Assembly: GCA_006226225.1 (NCBI GenBank)
Contig: SBHI01000115.1
Location: 1-7,540, forward strand
Source of the DNA: Alphaproteobacteria bacterium
GTDB taxonomy: Bacteria > Pseudomonadota > Alphaproteobacteria > Micavibrionales > CSBR16-224
Direction: 5' to 3'
DNA: 7,540 bases
Each line of letters starts with the position of its first letter. The first letter of the stretch is position 1. Under the pieces are notes generated by a model, which saw nothing but the letters and a program-made list of their open reading frames with translations, did not search any database and was not told the origin of the DNA. Positions 5,482 through 7,540 of this stretch are shown here, in pieces. The position numbers and the translations under genes were made by a program.

Positions 5482-7353
5482 TTAGCGGAAATATTCATAG
5501 ATTTTTCTGGCCATATCATGGCTGATTCCCTCAACAGCGGAAATATCGGCCACCGTCGCCCCCGATACCGCGCGGGCGGAACCGAAATGTTTCAACAAAG
5601 CTTTCTTGCGTTTCGCACCAATGCCGGCAATGTCATCCAAAGGGGTTTTATGAGCCGCATTTTTACGCCGCGTCCGGTGCGCACCGATCGCAAAACGATG
5701 CGCCTCGTCACGAATACGCTGGATAAAGTGCAGAACGGCATCCCCTTCAGGCAGCGATAACGGTGCCGCTTTCCCGGGCAGAAAGATTTTCTCCCTCCCT
5801 GCATTGCGTTCCACACCTTTGGCAACCGCAACCACCGGCAAATCCGCAATACCCAATTCCTCCAGGGCGGACAACCCTGCCGAAAGCTGCCCTTTGCCAC
5901 CATCCAGAATAACAAGATCAGGCCACAGATTTTTACTTCTGTCGGGGTCGTCTTTCTGTACACGGGTAAAACGGCGGCGCAAAACCTCACGCATCATCGC
6001 GTAATCATCGCCCGGTGTCAGACTGCCCTGCGCAATGTTGAATTTACGATAAAACTGCTTTTTGAATCCTTCGTCTCCCGCCACAATCATTGCACCCACA
6101 GCATTCGTGCCGGAAATATGACTGTTATCGTAAACCTCGATTCGTGCTGGCATCTCCGCCAGCCCTAAAAGCTTACCCAGTTTCTTCAAAAGCTGTTTCT
6201 GCGTCGCCAGTCCGGACACATAGTCACGGCACTGTTTTTCCGCCTGCATCTGCGCCTGTTCGATCATCTCACGTTTACGACCGCGCTGCGGCACCAGAAG
6301 GCTGACTTTTTTCTCTGCCTGCAGCGATAGAGCCTGCGCAATCAGGCTCTGCTCACGCGGTTTCACATTCAGATAAATCTCCGCCGGTGCTGGGTGGCTC
6401 TCATAAAACTGCAACAAGAAAGCCGTTATAATATCTTTCTCTTCCGCGTCGACATCATGACGCGGATAAAAGGCATGATTGCCGTAATATTGCCCGGAAC
6501 GGTAAAAAAAGCTAAGAATACAGCTGCGCCCTTCCTGCTGATGAAGCGCAATAATATCGGCATCATTCAGTCCTGCCGCATGAAAGCCCTGCCGCGACTG
6601 TACAGAAGACAAGGCACGAATCCGATCACGGTATTGCGCGGCCTTTTCAAAATTCATCTGATCGCTTTCCTGCTGCATTTTTTCCGCAAAATCTTTCTGA
6701 ATTTCCGCGCTCTTCCCCGTTAGAAAATCCTCGGCCATTTTCACCTGCGCCGCATAATCCTCTTTACTGGCATAATCGACACAGGGCGCGGTACAGCGTT
6801 TTATCTGGTATTGCAAACAGGGGCGGCTGCGTGTCGCGAAATCGTGATCGGTGCAATTGCGCAGCATAAAGGCCTTTTGCAGCAGCGCCAGCGTACGGTT
6901 CACATCACCCGCCCCCGCAAAAGGGCCGAAATAATCGCGGTTTTTCTGTTTCGCACCGCGGTGTTTCAACACCCGCGGATAATCATGGTCACTTGTGATG
7001 GCGATATAAGGGAAGGATTTATCATCCCGCATTAAAATATTGTAACGCGGTTTCAGTTTTTTGATCAGATTGGTTTCCAGCAGCAACGCCTCTGCCTCTG
7101 TTGCCGTCACCGTGAATTCCATCCGTACCGTTTCTGCCACCATCCGCGCCAAACGCACCGTCAGCTGCTGCGCCCGCGTATAACTTTGCACACGTTTTTT
7201 CAGTTCTTTTGCCTTACCGACATAAAGCGCTTCGCCGTTTTTATCCAACATACGATAGACGCCTGGATCAAGTGGCAATCCGGCGGAAAATTTTTTGATG
7301 ATTTTGATACCGCCAGCCAGCGAAGGCGGAACAGCATCCTGCTTTTTGGTCAT
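5482..7353 (-). CDS. uvrC: Excinuclease ABC subunit C
   Basis: 623 residues, the usual length. UvrC is the nuclease of nucleotide excision repair, cutting on both sides of a lesion presented by UvrB. The N-terminal GIY-YIG nuclease (about 25-105) shows GVY (31-33), YVG (44-46), Arg54 and the catalytic Glu93 in ETNLIKK, for the 3' cut. Four cysteines follow (167, 179, 187, 191) with the spacing of the iron-sulfur cysteines reported in E. coli UvrC. A UVR (UvrB-binding) helix pair is at about 215-250. The RNase H-like 5'-cutting domain has Asp409 (VYDNSH), Asp484 (ILDGGKGQ) and His552 (DEAHRFA). Two helix-hairpin-helix motifs end the protein (about 571-623). The ATG is followed by MTKKQ and preceded by only a weak GAGAA (minus strand, 7369-7365). 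Confidence 0.98.
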   Translation of the reverse strand: MTKKQDAVPPSLAGGIKIIKKFSAGLPLDPGVYRMLDKNGEALYVGKAKELKKRVQSYTRAQQLTVRLARMVAETVRMEFTVTATEAEALLLETNLIKKLKPRYNILMRDDKSFPYIAITSDHDYPRVLKHRGAKQKNRDYFGPFAGAGDVNRTLALLQKAFMLRNCTDHDFATRSRPCLQYQIKRCTAPCVDYASKEDYAAQVKMAEDFLTGKSAEIQKDFAEKMQQESDQMNFEKAAQYRDRIRALSSVQSRQGFHAAGLNDADIIALHQQEGRSCILSFFYRSGQYYGNHAFYPRHDVDAEEKDIITAFLLQFYESHPAPAEIYLNVKPREQSLIAQALSLQAEKKVSLLVPQRGRKREMIEQAQMQAEKQCRDYVSGLATQKQLLKKLGKLLGLAEMPARIEVYDNSHISGTNAVGAMIVAGDEGFKKQFYRKFNIAQGSLTPGDDYAMMREVLRRRFTRVQKDDPDRSKNLWPDLVILDGGKGQLSAGLSALEELGIADLPVVAVAKGVERNAGREKIFLPGKAAPLSLPEGDAVLHFIQRIRDEAHRFAIGAHRTRRKNAAHKTPLDDIAGIGAKRKKALLKHFGSARAVSGATVADISAVEGISHDMARKIYEYFR

Positions 7354-7395
7354 TTTTTTTCGCGTTCTCGTTTTTCTTTCGCTGATTTTAACAAA

Positions 7396-7424
7396 ATAAT
7401 AACTTTTCGGTGCTGTAATGGGAA
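7396..7424 (-). promoter_or_regulatory. uvrC: Candidate uvrC promoter
   Basis: On the minus strand, TTCCCA (7424-7419) and TATTAT (7401-7396) are separated by 17 bases. They match sigma-70 consensus at four and five of six positions. The site lies 43 bases before the uvrC ATG, a reasonable leader. No alphaproteobacterial LexA box (GTTC-N7-GTTC) is seen around it. Confidence 0.4.
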
Positions 7425-7426
7425 CA

Positions 7427-7449
7427 GAAAGTCATTCTCCATGACTTTC
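7427..7449. repeat. Perfect 8-bp inverted repeat upstream of the uvrC promoter
   Basis: GAAAGTCA (7427-7434) and TGACTTTC (7442-7449) are exact reverse complements around a 7-base centre. Neither strand has a following T-run, so it does not look like a terminator. It lies 2 bases upstream of the candidate -35, which would suit an activator or repressor site. Confidence 0.5.
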
Positions 7450-7493
7450 ACAGAGGAAAAGGACAAACGGCTTTTCTTATATTTTGTGGGTGT

Positions 7494-7535
7494 AAAAAAA
7501 CCGGAATGCGTTCCAAAGCGCATCCCGGTTTTTCT
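7494..7535. terminator. Intrinsic terminator, T-runs on both strands
   Basis: The arms AAAAACCGGAATGCG (7496-7510) and CGCATCCCGGTTTTT (7519-7533) pair over 15 positions with one mismatch, around an 8-base loop. The plus strand continues TTTTTCTTT and the minus strand ends in seven T, so either direction could terminate. No plus-strand gene ends nearby. It most likely ends a minus-strand gene lying right of the window and insulates uvrC. The rest of 7354-7493 holds only the uvrC control region described separately. Confidence 0.85.
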
Positions 7536-7540
7536 TTATC

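Noticed and set aside
7354..7440. Possible SOS (LexA) box upstream of uvrC
   Set aside because: Single GTTC and GAAC words occur (7364-7367, 7422-7425), but neither has a partner at the required 7-base spacing.
7441..7540. Plus-strand frame open from ATG 7441 to the window edge
   Set aside because: It runs through the terminator hairpin, its ATG lies inside the inverted-repeat centre and arm, and no Shine-Dalgarno sequence precedes it.
1..7540. A new defence, mobile or biosynthetic system
   Set aside because: Five of the seven genes are standard housekeeping or cell-wall families and one is a standard sensor kinase. There are no mobile-element ends, repeat arrays, toxin-antitoxin pairs or composition breaks visible.

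Overview
The window looks like ordinary chromosome from an alphaproteobacterium with roughly balanced base composition (near 50% GC by eye; not computed). Three things suggest this: the alphaproteobacterial-style EnvZ-type kinase, uvrC followed by pgsA, and rlmE followed by guaB. A Micavibrio-like or Rhodospirillales-like lineage is possible, but the sequence alone does not settle it. I see no transposase, integrase, phage gene, CRISPR array, tRNA or rRNA, and codon use looks uniform.

Layout. Positions 1-522 (+) hold the 3' part of an AmiD-like peptidoglycan amidase. Convergent with it, and overlapping it by four bases, is a minus-strand set read right to left: rlmE (4150-3437), guaB (3389-1914) and an EnvZ-type sensor histidine kinase (1898-519). 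Gaps are 47 and 15 bases, so these three are probably one transcript. A 151-base AT-rich divergent region (4151-4301) separates rlmE from a plus-strand gene of unknown function (4302-4853). That gene overlaps the 3' end of pgsA (5408-4842, minus) by 12 bases. uvrC (7353-5482, minus) lies upstream of pgsA. The right end (7354-7540) has no gene. It carries a probable uvrC promoter, an 8-bp inverted repeat, and a strong terminator hairpin with a T-run on both strands.

How the genes relate. Most are housekeeping: RlmE methylates 23S rRNA, GuaB makes XMP for GTP synthesis, PgsA commits CDP-diacylglycerol to phosphatidylglycerol, UvrC cuts damaged DNA, and the amidase trims peptidoglycan or its fragments. 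The unusual partner is the sensor kinase. It sits at the end of an rRNA-methylation/purine operon with no response regulator in the window.

I found no convincing new multi-gene system. The best leads are the unknown 183-residue protein, the unpartnered EnvZ-like kinase behind guaB, the two overlapping convergent gene ends, and the inverted repeat next to the uvrC promoter.
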